Assembly: GCF_023856365.1 (NCBI RefSeq)
Contig: NC_064554.1
Span: 12,186,801 to 12,250,800, forward strand
Origin: Brienomyrus brachyistius
Lineage: Eukaryota > Chordata > Actinopteri > Osteoglossiformes > Mormyridae
Direction of reading: 5' to 3'
Length of the DNA stretch: 64,000 bases
Positions 10,541 through 21,389 of this stretch are shown piece after piece. Under the pieces are notes generated by a model, which did not search any database, was not told the origin of the DNA, and saw only the letters and a list, made by a program, of their open reading frames with translations. The translations under genes were made by a program, and so were the position numbers. The first letter of the stretch is position 1. The number at the start of each line of letters is the position of its first letter.

Positions 10541-11595
10541 GCAGTACTGTAAATTATTGTATATTTTCAAAGATCTGTTATTTGTATATAGTATTTGTTG
10601 TCATTTCATAAAGTAGTTCATATATTTAAGTGTTTTATACTGTATTCTGTTGACATCCTGTTTGGTTTGAAAAATAAACCTTTTGCTGTTTTGTGAGGAT
10701 TTTTTTATTATTATTAAAAACAACATAGTTTCTATATAACTAGAATAGTAGTTTTTCTTGTAGAAATTTAATTCTCATCGGCTCCTTAGAAAAAAATTTA
10801 CATAGTAAAAATATTGTATTATGGCCAGTACCAAAGCACAACTTTTTACTGGCAATCGTTTATTTAAATTAGGCAATTACGCAACTGTTTCAACTTCACA
10901 TTATATTATTGTCTTCACAATATAATTAAAAATATTTTTATTTGTTTTTTTATTAAAAAATGACTTCGTCATATGTTTACATAATATTGAGGTATGTATT
11001 AATATGTGATATATAGTGTAATACACGGTAAGAAAGTTCTAATTAGCTATTTAGGCACACTACACTCTAAATCTATGTTGGAACACTGGACTCTAGACAT
11101 CGTTATTAAAATGATGTTATTACTTGGGCACATATCTTGGGTAAAACAAATACGTTTTGTCAATAACCAATAACGCACAAAACATGTTTATTAGATTATG
11201 ACTTAAAAGTTTCCGTATAAACATTGAAATGCTGACATTATTAAAGTACAATATTTGACGGAATAAATATGGCACAAGAAAATAATGATTTAAGTACATA
11301 TTAGCTATAGTCTGATGTCTCACAATAATAACACATACAGTAGCACTACATTTATTTACACACACATATGTACAACTATATTGTTCAGGTTTGAGACGGA
11401 TTCCCTCGTTTAAACAGAAATTACGTATTGGGGTTTGTCAAGACGTATTTGTCCACAGGACGGATTGTTTGTTTGTCTCTTGGAAAAAATAATCTCTCTC
11501 CAAATCTGCTGAAATATAAAGCAACAACACACAACAGCGTGTTCATGGAGGCAGCCATGTTTGAATGGGAGATCGTCACCTCGGAATTTCCGGAT
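10541..11595. other. AT-rich spacer inside the inverted repeat
   Basis: Strongly AT-rich DNA without a recognisable gene, transposase or RNA. Open frames are short and of low-complexity composition. Confidence 0.6.
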
Positions 11596-11687
11596 AATCT
11601 GTCGTTTTAACGGAAATGACGTAGGGGCTTGAGAGTGGAAGGGGCTTGACAGGGGACACGCGCTGTCAGGCCCCTTCTGCAGCCAGA
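11596..11687 (-). repeat. Right arm of the 2.3-kb inverted repeat
   Basis: Inverted copy of 9357-9447, with the same hairpin (11641-11674) and the CRE/ETS motif at 11611-11623. It ends about 230 bp before the pam16 start codon, so it lies in the likely pam16 promoter. Confidence 0.8.
11611..11627 (+). promoter_or_regulatory. ETS-CRE composite motif, likely pam16 promoter
   Basis: CGGAAATGACGTAGGGG joins an ETS core (GGAA) and a CRE half-site (TGACG), a pairing common in housekeeping promoters. It lies about 300 bp upstream of the pam16 ATG. The transcription start itself is not visible; no TATA box was recognised. Confidence 0.45.
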
Positions 11688-11919
11688 CACTCGTGTTCTG
11701 GCGGGCAGGATGGTCCTCGATGCATTTCACCTTCCACCCACACGGTGGCGCCGCAGAATTTTTAAATACGGGATTTCAGCCTCTATGATTCGTTGACGGT
11801 ATCGCCCTTTCAACTTTGACACCACAGTGACATTGAAAATATACGGCATGTGCACGATCTCACCGATGTTAATGTAATAGATAAAACACGAAACTACTGG
11901 AAGCGTCCTGGAATAAGTC

Positions 11920-13919
11920 ATGGTAAGATGTGAAATATAAGTGTTTAATTTGTGGTGAGCGTCACGATAAAAACGTGCTTGACAGTGAGAGTCAGCTGAA
12001 ACCTCGCAAGTCCTCCAGATGTTACATCTTGATGCGATGTGTATGTCATATATAATACATTAGTAACGTTGATGCAGTCGTGCTTTACAACGTTGTCTGA
12101 ACTGCATCATTTTTTACCTATCTACGGGCCTCGCACAATTAGCTTGTCATTTAAATGGCCATCCATAATAGCTTCTTTCCGTTATACATTTATTATACAG
12201 ATGGTTGAAAAAGATGCATCGTGATGTCAGTCGAGAAAAGCCGCGTTAGAATGGCAGTTTAACGTGTGGTTTTTAAGGTCAGCGTGGAATTAAATGTTTG
12301 CCCGAGTGGATGTGAAGCTGTCCTCTGTCTCCCCCCTGACTCTCCTGTGTCCCCCGTCTCCCACCGACTCTCCTGTGTCCCCCGTCTCCCGCCGACTCTC
12401 CTGTGTCCCCCGTCTCCCGCCGACTCTCCTGTGTCCCCCGTCTCCCGCCGACTCTTCTCTCTCCACATGTCCCCTGTCTCCCCCCACCCCCGTCTCCCCT
12501 GTGTCCCCTGTCTCCCCCCTGATTCTCCTGTGTCCCCCATGTCCCCTGACTCCCCTCTCCGGATTCAGGCGAAGTACATCGCCCAGATCATCGTCGTGGG
12601 CGCGCAGGTGGTGGGACGCGCGTTCACCCGGGCGTTGCGGCAAGAGTTTGCAGGTACGGTAAGGGAGCATAACGCAGACGCGTCTCAAATCGCCTTCAAC
12701 GCTCATTGGTCAAACTTTCAGTCTCTGTGGTAGGTCTCAGTTCTTTGCTCAATTTCTGTTTCATGCCTCAGCCAGCCAGGCCGCCGCGGATGCCAGAGGG
12801 CGGGGGGGCCAGCAGTCAGCGGCCGCCTCCAGCATCTCGGGGATGAGCCTGCAGGAGGCACAGCAAATCCTCAATATTTCAAAGCTCTCTCCTGAGGAGA
12901 TCCAGAAGGTACATACGCATGTTTCATCCCTGACAGTAAAGTGCACACATACGGTCTCATTGTCCAGACTGCCTGCAGAAATGTCAGCTTTTCTATTTGA
13001 TCTTCTCAATTTTTTTTAATGTTTCATTCTCTTTATTTCTTCACCTGTTTGCACTTTTTACAAACACTTTTTTTTTTTGACAAATATGAAAGGCTTTCTC
13101 TGCCTCTGCTCCTCTGTCGGTAATTTTGATCAGCTTAACATGTTTGTGCCTCATCCAACAGAATTACGAACATCTGTTTAAAGTCAACGATAAGGCTGTT
13201 GGTGGCTCATTTTACCTGCAGTCTAAGGTGAGTGCAGAGCTTGGCATGTATCCGGTTATCTGAGTCTACTGCTAGACATCGAATGTGATCAGAGGACATC
13301 CCAGCGCACATCGGTGTGTTTGTCAGAGGTCGACGGGCCACGTCCTTCACGTGAACGTTTGTGTTCTGAGTCTCACATTCCAGTTCAGTTTTACTTGGGC
13401 ACGTTCTTCTGAAAGGGTAATTTTCTTTAAATCATGTGCATGAGATCCATGGAAATAAGCTTATTAATGCTGATTAAAATATTGATCTGATAGGAAGAGG
13501 AGGTCGGCAAGGCCGCACCCCCACTTGAGATGTCATCTTTAAAGGACAGGGGGGCCTAACATAGTGGCCTGTGTCAGATTTGGGTAAAATCTCAGGACAC
13601 ATATGAACTGCTGAATATGCTTGTATGCATGTTTAGCATGTATGGTTAGCTTTTGTTATCTTTCATTGCATTAAATTTTGGTCTTTATCGTGTGCTTAAA
13701 GGGGCTCACCTGTCAGAACTGGCATAAATATTACAGCATGGATCTGTAGGGAAGTCTGGCATGAGCTGCCCCCAGCCATAATTTGTGACGTCCACGGGGG
13801 GGCCCACATCAGCCTGTGTTTGTGCTTAGGTGGTGCGCGCCAAAGAGCGGCTGGACGAGGAGCTCGCCATTCAGAAGCAGGAGAAGCCCCCACAGACACA
13901 GCAGCAAGCAGAAACCTGA
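11920..13919 (+). CDS. pam16: Mitochondrial import motor subunit Pam16/Magmas (5 exons)
   Basis: Exons: ...11920-11922 (ATG only, followed directly by GTAAGA), 12569-12653, 12772-12908, 13162-13227, 13830-13919 (stop 13917). They join to 126 residues; the human protein has 125. The sequence shows the conserved N-terminus [19 protein letters not shown], a linker rich in Ala/Ser, and the J-like domain from [20 protein letters not shown] to the helix [12 protein letters not shown]. The loop carries NDKAVGGS where true J-proteins have HPD, as expected for Pam16, which binds Pam18/DNAJC19 and holds back its stimulation of mtHsp70 at the inner membrane. The start rests on the ATG|GT donor at 11922 plus the phase of exon 2. 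A polyA signal follows at 13962. Confidence 0.95.
12328..12556. repeat. 28-bp minisatellite at the pam16 exon 2 acceptor
   Basis: About eight imperfect copies of a 28-bp unit (CTCTCCTGTGTCCCCC plus GTCTCCCGCCGA) end 12 bp before the acceptor AG at 12567-12568. Like the coro7 array at 6163, the coding strand is pyrimidine-rich. Confidence 0.85.
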
Positions 13920-13961
13920 CCCAAGCTGCACCTCCCCACCCCCCACTGTAAATTAAAGTCC

Positions 13962-13967
13962 AATAAA
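13962..13967 (+). terminator. pam16: pam16 polyadenylation signal AATAAA
   Basis: AATAAA lies 43 bp after the pam16 stop codon, followed by a T-rich stretch. This gives a very short 3' UTR, fitting the small housekeeping gene. Confidence 0.8.
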
Positions 13968-14118
13968 ATCCTTCGCATCCTCTTCAGTGATTCCCCTGCA
14001 AGCGTCTGCACACTATGACCCTTCTCTGATTTCCCGCCACCTTCTGCCGCCTTGTTTATACGCTCGTCCCTCACGTCCAGGCCTCATAAAAGGAACCACG
14101 GCATTTATCAAATACACC

Positions 14119-14124
14119 TTTATT
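14119..14124 (-). terminator. glis2: Candidate distal glis2 polyadenylation signal
   Basis: TTTATT on the plus strand is AATAAA on the glis2 strand, followed by GGTGTATTTG. Use of this site over the one at 15703-15708 is a guess. Confidence 0.4.
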
Positions 14125-14533
14125 CGGCTTTCTGTTTTTTCACTGACATCATAATTAGCTTCCTCTAAAACAGGAGTACACTGCTATTCTGTACCAACCG
14201 GAGACTTACAACTCTAAAATTCTGCATGTTCTGCTCTGGAACATGGTTCCGGGAAAAATATATATATATATTCATATTTTATATATTGTATATCTTCTAC
14301 ATTTTACCTACAATAAAAGGCACTTGGAACCATTTAAAAATACTGAATAGAAATGTCTCAAAAATGTGCAAAAGAAAACTGGATGCTGGCCTGTCTGGCC
14401 GTAGTCTAACATTAACCCTTTGTGCACTTCTGTGATTGGTCGGACTCTGGCGCTGCTAACGGGACGCTCATTGCCGTTTACAAACACATCCCAGCTACAC
14501 ACTCCATCAGGATGAACAGAACATCTTGAGATG

Positions 14534-14536
<3 letters not shown>

Positions 14537-14588
<52 letters not shown>
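14537..14588. repeat. (AT)n(AG)n microsatellite
   Basis: About 17 AT dinucleotides run into nine AG dinucleotides. Confidence 0.95.
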
Positions 14589-14611
14589 TAATGATTTTTT
14601 TTTTCCCTCAA

Positions 14612-14715
14612 ATTCTGTGTTTCCCAATCCGGTCCTCGGGGACCCACAGCAGTCCACGTTTTTGCTCCCTATCAGAATGTCCAGGTTTTTGCTCCCTGCC
14701 GGGTCCCCGTAGACT
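14612..14715. mobile_element. Fragment of the foldback element also found at 31168
   Basis: GTGTTTCCCAATCCGGTCCT and repeated TTTTTGCTCCCT segments match one end and the internal units of the element at 31168-31457. The opposite terminal repeat is missing or degraded. Confidence 0.65.
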
Positions 14716-15295
14716 CTATACAACGTGACGGCGCCTTAATTATGATGCAGGGCCATTTTTTAAGCACAGACCACAACAAGAATGGCAGCACACATCGAGT
14801 AAGAGTGCAGTAGTTGCAATTGTATAACTAACTGAATACATTTTTCATTTCAGTACATAATATGACTGTTCGTTGTTGCTGGGAAAAACGTCTGGGATTT
14901 GAAAAGAATTTCCAAAACATTTAGTCCGTGCCCAAAGGGTCAATGGGTCAAACAGCTTATTTCATATTTGAAAGGTGTAGATCCTGAGAGGATCGGTGTC
15001 AGTTTCGGCTTTCTCCACCAGGGGGAGCCACAGACAGGTGCACACAGAGGCGTGTGCTTACAGACAGCATTATCTCACCCCTGAGAAGGGAGGGTGGGGC
15101 TGGAGCTGGAGAGCTGTGTCAGGAGATGCTACTGTAATCAGGGAAAGTCTGCCCAATCTCAGAAGACCCCGCCCATCCCATTGATGTCATCTGCCATCGT
15201 GGGTGGTTCCACCACTCATAACCAGTAACTTCCTACTCCAATCTAAATTTGCATGACCTGAAGACAGAGCAGAAGGGGGAGGGCTGTAGAGTGTG

Positions 15296-15540
15296 TGTGT
15301 TTGTATACACTACATTGTGGGGACCAAACCTTTTGGACATTTCTCAGTCTCTACAAGGGGAAACTTAGTTTTATAAAAATCTGTGAATCAAAATACTGAA
15401 AATGCCAAAAGTCTTCTGTTTTGTTTGGTTATTTATGATTAAGGTTAGGGCTGGGTGGGGGTTAAGGTTGGTATTGCCCATAGAAATAGTTGGAGGAGCT
15501 TGTGTGAATGTATGGGCTGTCAAAATCTCAACGGAAGTCA
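15296..15540. mobile_element. TTGTGGGGACC-type dispersed repeat
   Basis: Starts near ACTACATTGTGGGGACC (15311) and shares TATAAAAATCTGTGA and CCAAAAGTC segments with 6672-6855. A short fragment with the same start lies at 25990-26007. I take it as an interspersed repeat of unknown class. Confidence 0.45.
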
Positions 15541-17726
15541 CAGTAAAAATGCAGGGCAGAGTTTGCTTACTATCCTGTAAGAAGCTAATGTGAGAGTCTG
15601 CATTGATTCCTCAGAGGAATATCGCTCTCGCTGTCTCCCTCCATCTCCCTCCTTGATGTGGAATGTGCTGCATATGATTCCTTAATTGTGCGTTTTCTTT
15701 ACTTTATTAAGGTTAAACAGCCTGTTCCTGCCCAGGGTCTGGCCTGGAGAGCTGGGATGCGCAGAGCGTAAGACGCACTCTGCTGTGTGCACGGCTGTCT
15801 GTCTGTCTGTCCGGTTTAGTTAAAGGCCACACAGGCTCCCTGCAGGTCCAGTTCAGCCAATGGCTTCAGGAACGGTCATGGTGAGATCCTCCTGGACCAC
15901 CAGCGCTCTCCTGAAACAGCCCCTCCCCTCCCCAGGAGAAAGCCGAACGTAGAGCAGCGATAGCGGAGACGAGGAAACAAAGCGTACTCAACATTGGGAA
16001 ATGTCTCGTCTAGAAAAACCAACAACTGAAAACAGCAATAGTCATAACTGTTTACAATTAAAATACCATCAAGAGAATGTACAAAAGGAGGAGAGGGCGG
16101 AGGTCGTGGGGGGTGCAGTGTGTCTGACTGCTCACACTTCCCACACCGTCCGCTCTTCCCTCGTGTCTTCAGTTCCCACCCCCCCCCCAGGGTGTGTACC
16201 GTCTTACATCATTCCACCCGCATCATCTCTGGGCGAGGAAGGACCCCCATACTCAGAGAGGAGGGCGTCCACTGCATGCCCGCTGCGAGCGGCCGAACGA
16301 AAGCAGCCAAGCGAGCCAGGGAGGAAGATGAGGCAGGTGGCAAAGTCGGCCGTCAAGTTGTGGCGAGACCAATGGGGTGCGGGTCAACTTCCCCACTGAG
16401 CTGAACCCTAAGCACAAGGTCAGCAGTAAGTGTGACTCTATGTTTCTGTGAAAAATGCAGGATGTACTGAAGACATCTTTAGTGTTAAAACTGACCAAGT
16501 CTGCTTGTTAACTAGCCATTTAAAACAATAGTAACACCAGAATTATTACATTTCGGATATATTTAACTGGCACACTGCACCCCCTGCTGGTCACCAGGGT
16601 CCTGGCTCTCTTAGACTGCAAAAACTAGTTGTATATATACTGTCATCTGGGAGTCTTTTTTTTGGTTGCCAAATATTTTGTCTATCTTGCTATTTGTTAC
16701 ATCACACACAGCACAGGTCAGAAAACGACTACACGGTATATTTACATTGCTTTCAGACCTGTTTAAGATAATTCTGAGGTTAACTGAAAGGGCATTGGTC
16801 AGGATGCCAGTAGGGTGCAGTGCACAATACTTCCACCAGGGGGTGCTGCATCTCAGTTTCATCTCTAGACGTGGAAGAAACGTCACCGCTGGGAGATTAA
16901 GCACCATTGTCTGCCTTGAGCCGCACATACGCTGAGTCCTTACACAAGCCCCATGTCTATGTGCATTTTGCAGAGCCTCCGAACTGTCAGATGTTTATGT
17001 TCTGGCCTATGCTGCCCTGTGAGGTCACACTCTCTGCGCCCTGTAACCTCCCTGTGCCGTTATTCCTGTAGCTTCCTGTCATTACAGAGTCAGATTATGT
17101 ATCTGAAGATGCACTGGCCTCTCTGTGTTTTTTGAGGAGGTGCAATTAAAGAAAGGCTCCAAACAGCAGGAGACGAGGGCTGCTCAACCCCCATCTCTGC
17201 CCCCCTCCCCCAGCACCACCCTGTTAATTGGCCCACGCTTAAATCTTTGTGGTTTAATTGGTTCTGCCCTCTCTGATCATTCACGGCACCGTGAAATATT
17301 TTTTAGATATTATGGGGGGGAGGGGGGCAGGTAGATTGCAGTTTAGTGACTCACAGTGCTCACCTGTCAAAGCAGCTATTTAAACAGACACATACAAATA
17401 AACCAGGGCTTGGGTAAGGGCAATAGGCATTAATCCCCATGTCTGAGGAGGGCTGTCACTAAACATGTGACCGTGTCAGTTATACGCTGGATTAAGGGGG
17501 CGTGTGAGAGGGGGCAGGCCTCATGGAGTGGGCCTGCTTTCCACACCTATTTTGGAATTGCGATTACCTTAAAATCGTGGCTAAGAGAATTATTGGGGGA
17601 AAAAAATCCTGTTTTCTTTGCTTTTTTTTGGAGAAAAAACAAAAAGCAGCAGGCCTGACAAATACCTCCACCCCCACCCTGTGAACCCCCCCCCTCCCCC
17701 CAGTGACCTTTACTGGAATGAATGTG

Positions 17727-20700
17727 TCAGTTAACCACAGCTGGCTTCAGCACCACCGGCCCGGACGGGATGACGACCCAGCCTGGGGAGAGCGGCTCGT
17801 GGCCGGTGCCCGTGGAGAGGTTGAGCACTGCCCCTGGCAGCCCATTGCACTCGGCCCCCCCGCCTCGGGATTTGCCCTTGCCCTGTCGGCTGGGGCCTCT
17901 GCGGTCTGGGCCCAGCAGGGACACCATGGGCAGGCCTAGTGCCGAGGAGGAGAACGCAGAGGACAGGAGTGGCGACTTAGCCAGGCTCAACGGAGAGCCG
18001 TTCAGGGAGAAGATGGGGGCCCCGGCCAGCCCCGGGGGGGGCGATCCAGGGCAGCCCACTGCGCTCAGGTCCAGGGGATGGGGGCTCAGGGGCGACAGTG
18101 GCACTGCGGCACTCAGGCCCCGCAGTGTGTGGCCCCCCAAGAGAGCCCCGTGCCCCGGGATGATGATGTGGCCGCCGCTGACGTAAGGCAGCTCCACCTC
18201 ATTTCCGGCGCCGCCCACCGCCCCAGTCCCCCCCCCCGCCTTCACCACACTGCCAGGCGGAGGCGGCGATTCCGACGCCACGAAGTGCCCGTGGGCCTTG
18301 ATGTGCTTGCGCAGGGAGCTGGGGTCCGTGTAGCGCTTCAGGCAGCCGGCCATCTTGCAGTAGTAGGGCTTGTCCACGTAGTGCGTGCGCGTGTGCTTGA
18401 AGCGGTCACTCGAGTTGGAGTAGCGCTTGTTGCAGCCCTCATACGGGCAAATGTAGGGCTTCTCTCCTGGGGGGAGGGGGGAGAACAGGAGGTGTGTTAG
18501 GGGCAGGGGAGGGATTTACAGAGCAGACAGCCTGCTGCTGGTCCGGTATGCTGTTGTCAAGGCCACCGCCAAGGTGTGTGTGTGTGTATGTGTTAGGCTC
18601 CTCCCACTGACCCGTGTGTGAGCGGTTGTGGATTTTGAGGTTCTCCAGGCGTGAGAAGCTCTTGTTACAGGTGGGGCAGCGGTGGGGCTTCTCGTTGGTG
18701 TGGGTGCGGATGTGGATCAGCATCTTGTACCTACGAGACACGGGAGGATGCGACCAGGAGCCAATCAGCACAGGCACTGCTCGCTCAGCTCTCTGTCTCT
18801 CTCTCCCTCTCTCCCCCTCCTCTCACCTGGCGTTGAAGCCACGCCCTTTGCGTGCACAACCCTCCCAGTGGCAGCAATAGCCGGAGTCCTTCTCGGGCTT
18901 GACGTGGAAGTCATTGACGTGGTCCACCAGGTCCTGCAGGGAGCTGAATGAAAGGTGGCACTAGAGGGAAGGAACAGAGCAGAGAGAAGGCGGGTGACCT
19001 TCATACCTAAGCGGGCGGCAGCTTTATCAACTGGTTAATGAACAGTCATTTCAGACTCAAATTAGACTCAAAGGCATTTGCTGGTTTAACTTATATTAGG
19101 AGCAGCTCTTACTTTTTTCCAGTGACAGGCCAGCTGCTCGTCTGCTGAGAGATCAGGAGAAGCCAGCTTCTCCTTCTGCTGGCCAATGAACATGGAGGAC
19201 TGCAGGTGAAGCCCGCCCCCTGAGCCAATAGGCAGGAAGAACTGGTAGGTCTGCGAAGAAGGCCTGCCCTCCAGGAAACGCATGTGGGCGGAGTCCTGCA
19301 GGACCGACCGCAGACGTTACACTTACGAATGTAAGGAAGATGGAGGGCGATGGGGGGTGGATTTTTATTAATATATAATTAATCTCCAAACACTCGGGGA
19401 GGGGGGGGGGAGAGAACACTGCCGTTGGCGACATAGGGTCTCACCCAGGCGCTCCTTGCATGCAGATGGTGCAGCTCTTACAGTAGCAAACACCTGTCCT
19501 GTGCCGGGATAATTAGCAGATTGTGACCGGACACTTTGTGGACATTCTAAGCAGCACCCCTAGGTCCTAGTGCCTGGGCAGCGGGGCGAGGAATTAGAAC
19601 CTAATTCAGTCTGATCAGGCTTTTCGTCCCGGAAAGGGAGAACATCCATGTTCAGGTGATACACAGACTCCCTGGATGACCTGGACGTCTGCCTGGCAAA
19701 CTGGGTGAGCACACAGGAAGCTGAGGGGCCGTGTTGCTCCGTTCCCAGGGTCATTTCAGCAGCCACGCCATTATCTATTCACGGGCTGGGGGTCTGGGAC
19801 ATGAAAGGGAGACCCGGCGGCTGGAGCTGAACGGGGGGAATCGCATTAGCCGACGTGAGATCTGTGTGGCTGCACTCAGAGCCAAATCGGATTTAGCCCT
19901 CAGCCCGCTTGGGGGTGGGGGGGGGGGGGCACACAGAGGGGGCTTGTTTGCTGGGACACAGGGGGCATTTTATGAAACAACCCCCCCTGAAGAGCGACCC
20001 TGAAAAAGGGCAGGGTGGGGTCACGGGGGTGCTGGTGTGCGATACCTCTGTATACATAATGGCAATGCGATAAGAGTGTCGCAGTACCAGTCAGGTTAAA
20101 TCCAGGTGGCGCTTTGATGCGCTGGCGGGGAGGCAGTTTACATACAGTTCTTCAGGTATGTGTGCCTGCAGTGGTAGGAGTGTGGCCTGGATCTGAGCTC
20201 AGGGTGCCCCCAACAGTCCCCCCCCAAATACTGACCCCAAGGAAGAAGGAGCCAGAACCGTTTCCATTGCACTGCCCCTGGGGTGAGGGGGTGTTGCAGG
20301 AGGGGGGCGACACACTCAGGTCCACAGCTGGGGGAGTCCGGGCCTCGGGCTTCTCCTGAGGGGCTGCGGGCACACCTAGAAAGACAGGCAACAGTGCGTG
20401 GTGAGCGGCCCGTCAGCAGGGGGCGCTCTGTGATACATGCACAGCAGGTGACCGTGTGTGGTGAGCGGCCCGTCAGCAGGGGGCGCTCTGTGATACATAC
20501 ACAGCAGGTGACCGTGTGTGGTGAGCGGCCCGTCAGCAGGGGGCGCTCTGTGATACACACACAGCAGGTGACCGTGTGTGGTGAGCAGCCCCGTCAGCAG
20601 GGGGCGCTCTGTGATACATACACAGCAGCCCCCTGTGTGCCAGTGACTGCCAGCGAGGATGTTTATGAAGGGGGAGCTTACCTGTGTGGGGAGAAGCTGG

Positions 20701-20877
20701 TGAGGCGGGAACAATGACCGCTGTCCCATCGTCAGCCATGCGCAGCTGCTGAGCGCGCTTGGCCTGCAGCAGGGAGGCAGCGAGGGTGGGCGGGGCCCTG
20801 GCCGGTCGGTCCCGCCCATTGACCCGCCCGCGTGGGAGCTTCAGGTCCAGCGGCTCATCCAGGGAAAGCATGGCCAC
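17727..20877 (-). CDS. glis2: Krueppel-like zinc finger transcription factor Glis2 (6 coding exons)
   Basis: Coding exons on the minus strand: 20877-20682, 20375-20236, 19295-19113, 18960-18827, 18730-18612, 18466-17727 (stop 17729-17727). Total 1,512 bp, 503 residues; human GLIS2 has 524. The protein begins with [10 protein letters not shown] shortly after the Met, has a VDLSVSPPS block and [14 protein letters not shown], then five C2H2 fingers in order: C-X4-C...[86 protein letters not shown]. It ends [18 protein letters not shown], nearly as in human. Glis2 is a nuclear regulator linked to kidney tubule maintenance and hedgehog/Wnt signalling. An acceptor-like CAG ends at 20893, so at least one non-coding 5' exon should lie to the right. 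The ATG at 20871 is an alternative start. Confidence 0.95.
20397..20640 (+). repeat. Four-copy 60-bp repeat, each with a CTCF-like core
   Basis: Four tandem 60-bp units (the last with one extra base) lie in glis2 intron 1 (20376-20681). Each contains GTCAGCAGGGGGCGCTCTG, at 20412-20430, 20472-20490, 20532-20550 and 20593-20611. This matches the CTCF core in all but one position and always points the same way. The repeat unit fills most of the intron. Protein binding is inferred from the motif only. Confidence 0.85.
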
Positions 20878-21389
20878 CCGACTGCGTCCAACCTGAATGC
20901 AGGGCCAATCAGGACAAGGGCTCAGCAGGTTTGCTTTTAGATCACAGAAGGAGGACTTCAGAAAAATTAGGAGACTCTTCAGAGCATAATGGAACGATTT
21001 ACTGTCTCGATAAGCGGAATCGGTTTAGCAGTAAAAACTAAATCAGCGGTAACCGAGACATTCTTCGCTTTCTGATGTGAACGAGTGTAGCAGCGTTTGC
21101 AAGTTGGCCTGCAGCCACCGACCCGTCTCAGCAGTGGGGGTGGCAGAGGCCCTCAGAGGGTGACATTAATTACACAGCTTTAAAAGTGAAAACCCTCTCA
21201 ATTCTGTCCTGCTGGTGGCAAAGCAAATGTCACACACGCACACACACTCTCGGCTTATCCCCAAGCCCCCCGCCCCTCCCCCCTCTGACCTTTGCTTGCA
21301 CACTCACTTGCAAGAATGTCTGCAATTTGAACCAGATGAGACACCACCCCTCCCTTTGCCCCCCCAGCTCGGTTACCCTGACATTGCAC

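Larger units (their letters stand above)
14101..17726 (-). other. glis2: Probable glis2 3' UTR and flank
   Basis: Non-coding DNA downstream of the glis2 stop codon. Minus-strand AATAAA signals lie at 14119-14124 (followed on that strand by a GT-rich stretch) and 15703-15708. Either could end glis2; the first would put the ends of glis2 and pam16 about 120 bp apart, tail to tail. CTCF-like motifs are at 15016 (+), 16575-16590 (-) and 16833-16848 (+). No other gene is seen here. Confidence 0.45.

Noticed and set aside
19113..19250. Shorter glis2 exon starting at the CAG before 19250
   Set aside because: The acceptor before 19295 keeps phase and adds [10 protein letters not shown], which aligns with the human RYLDGVPSS segment.
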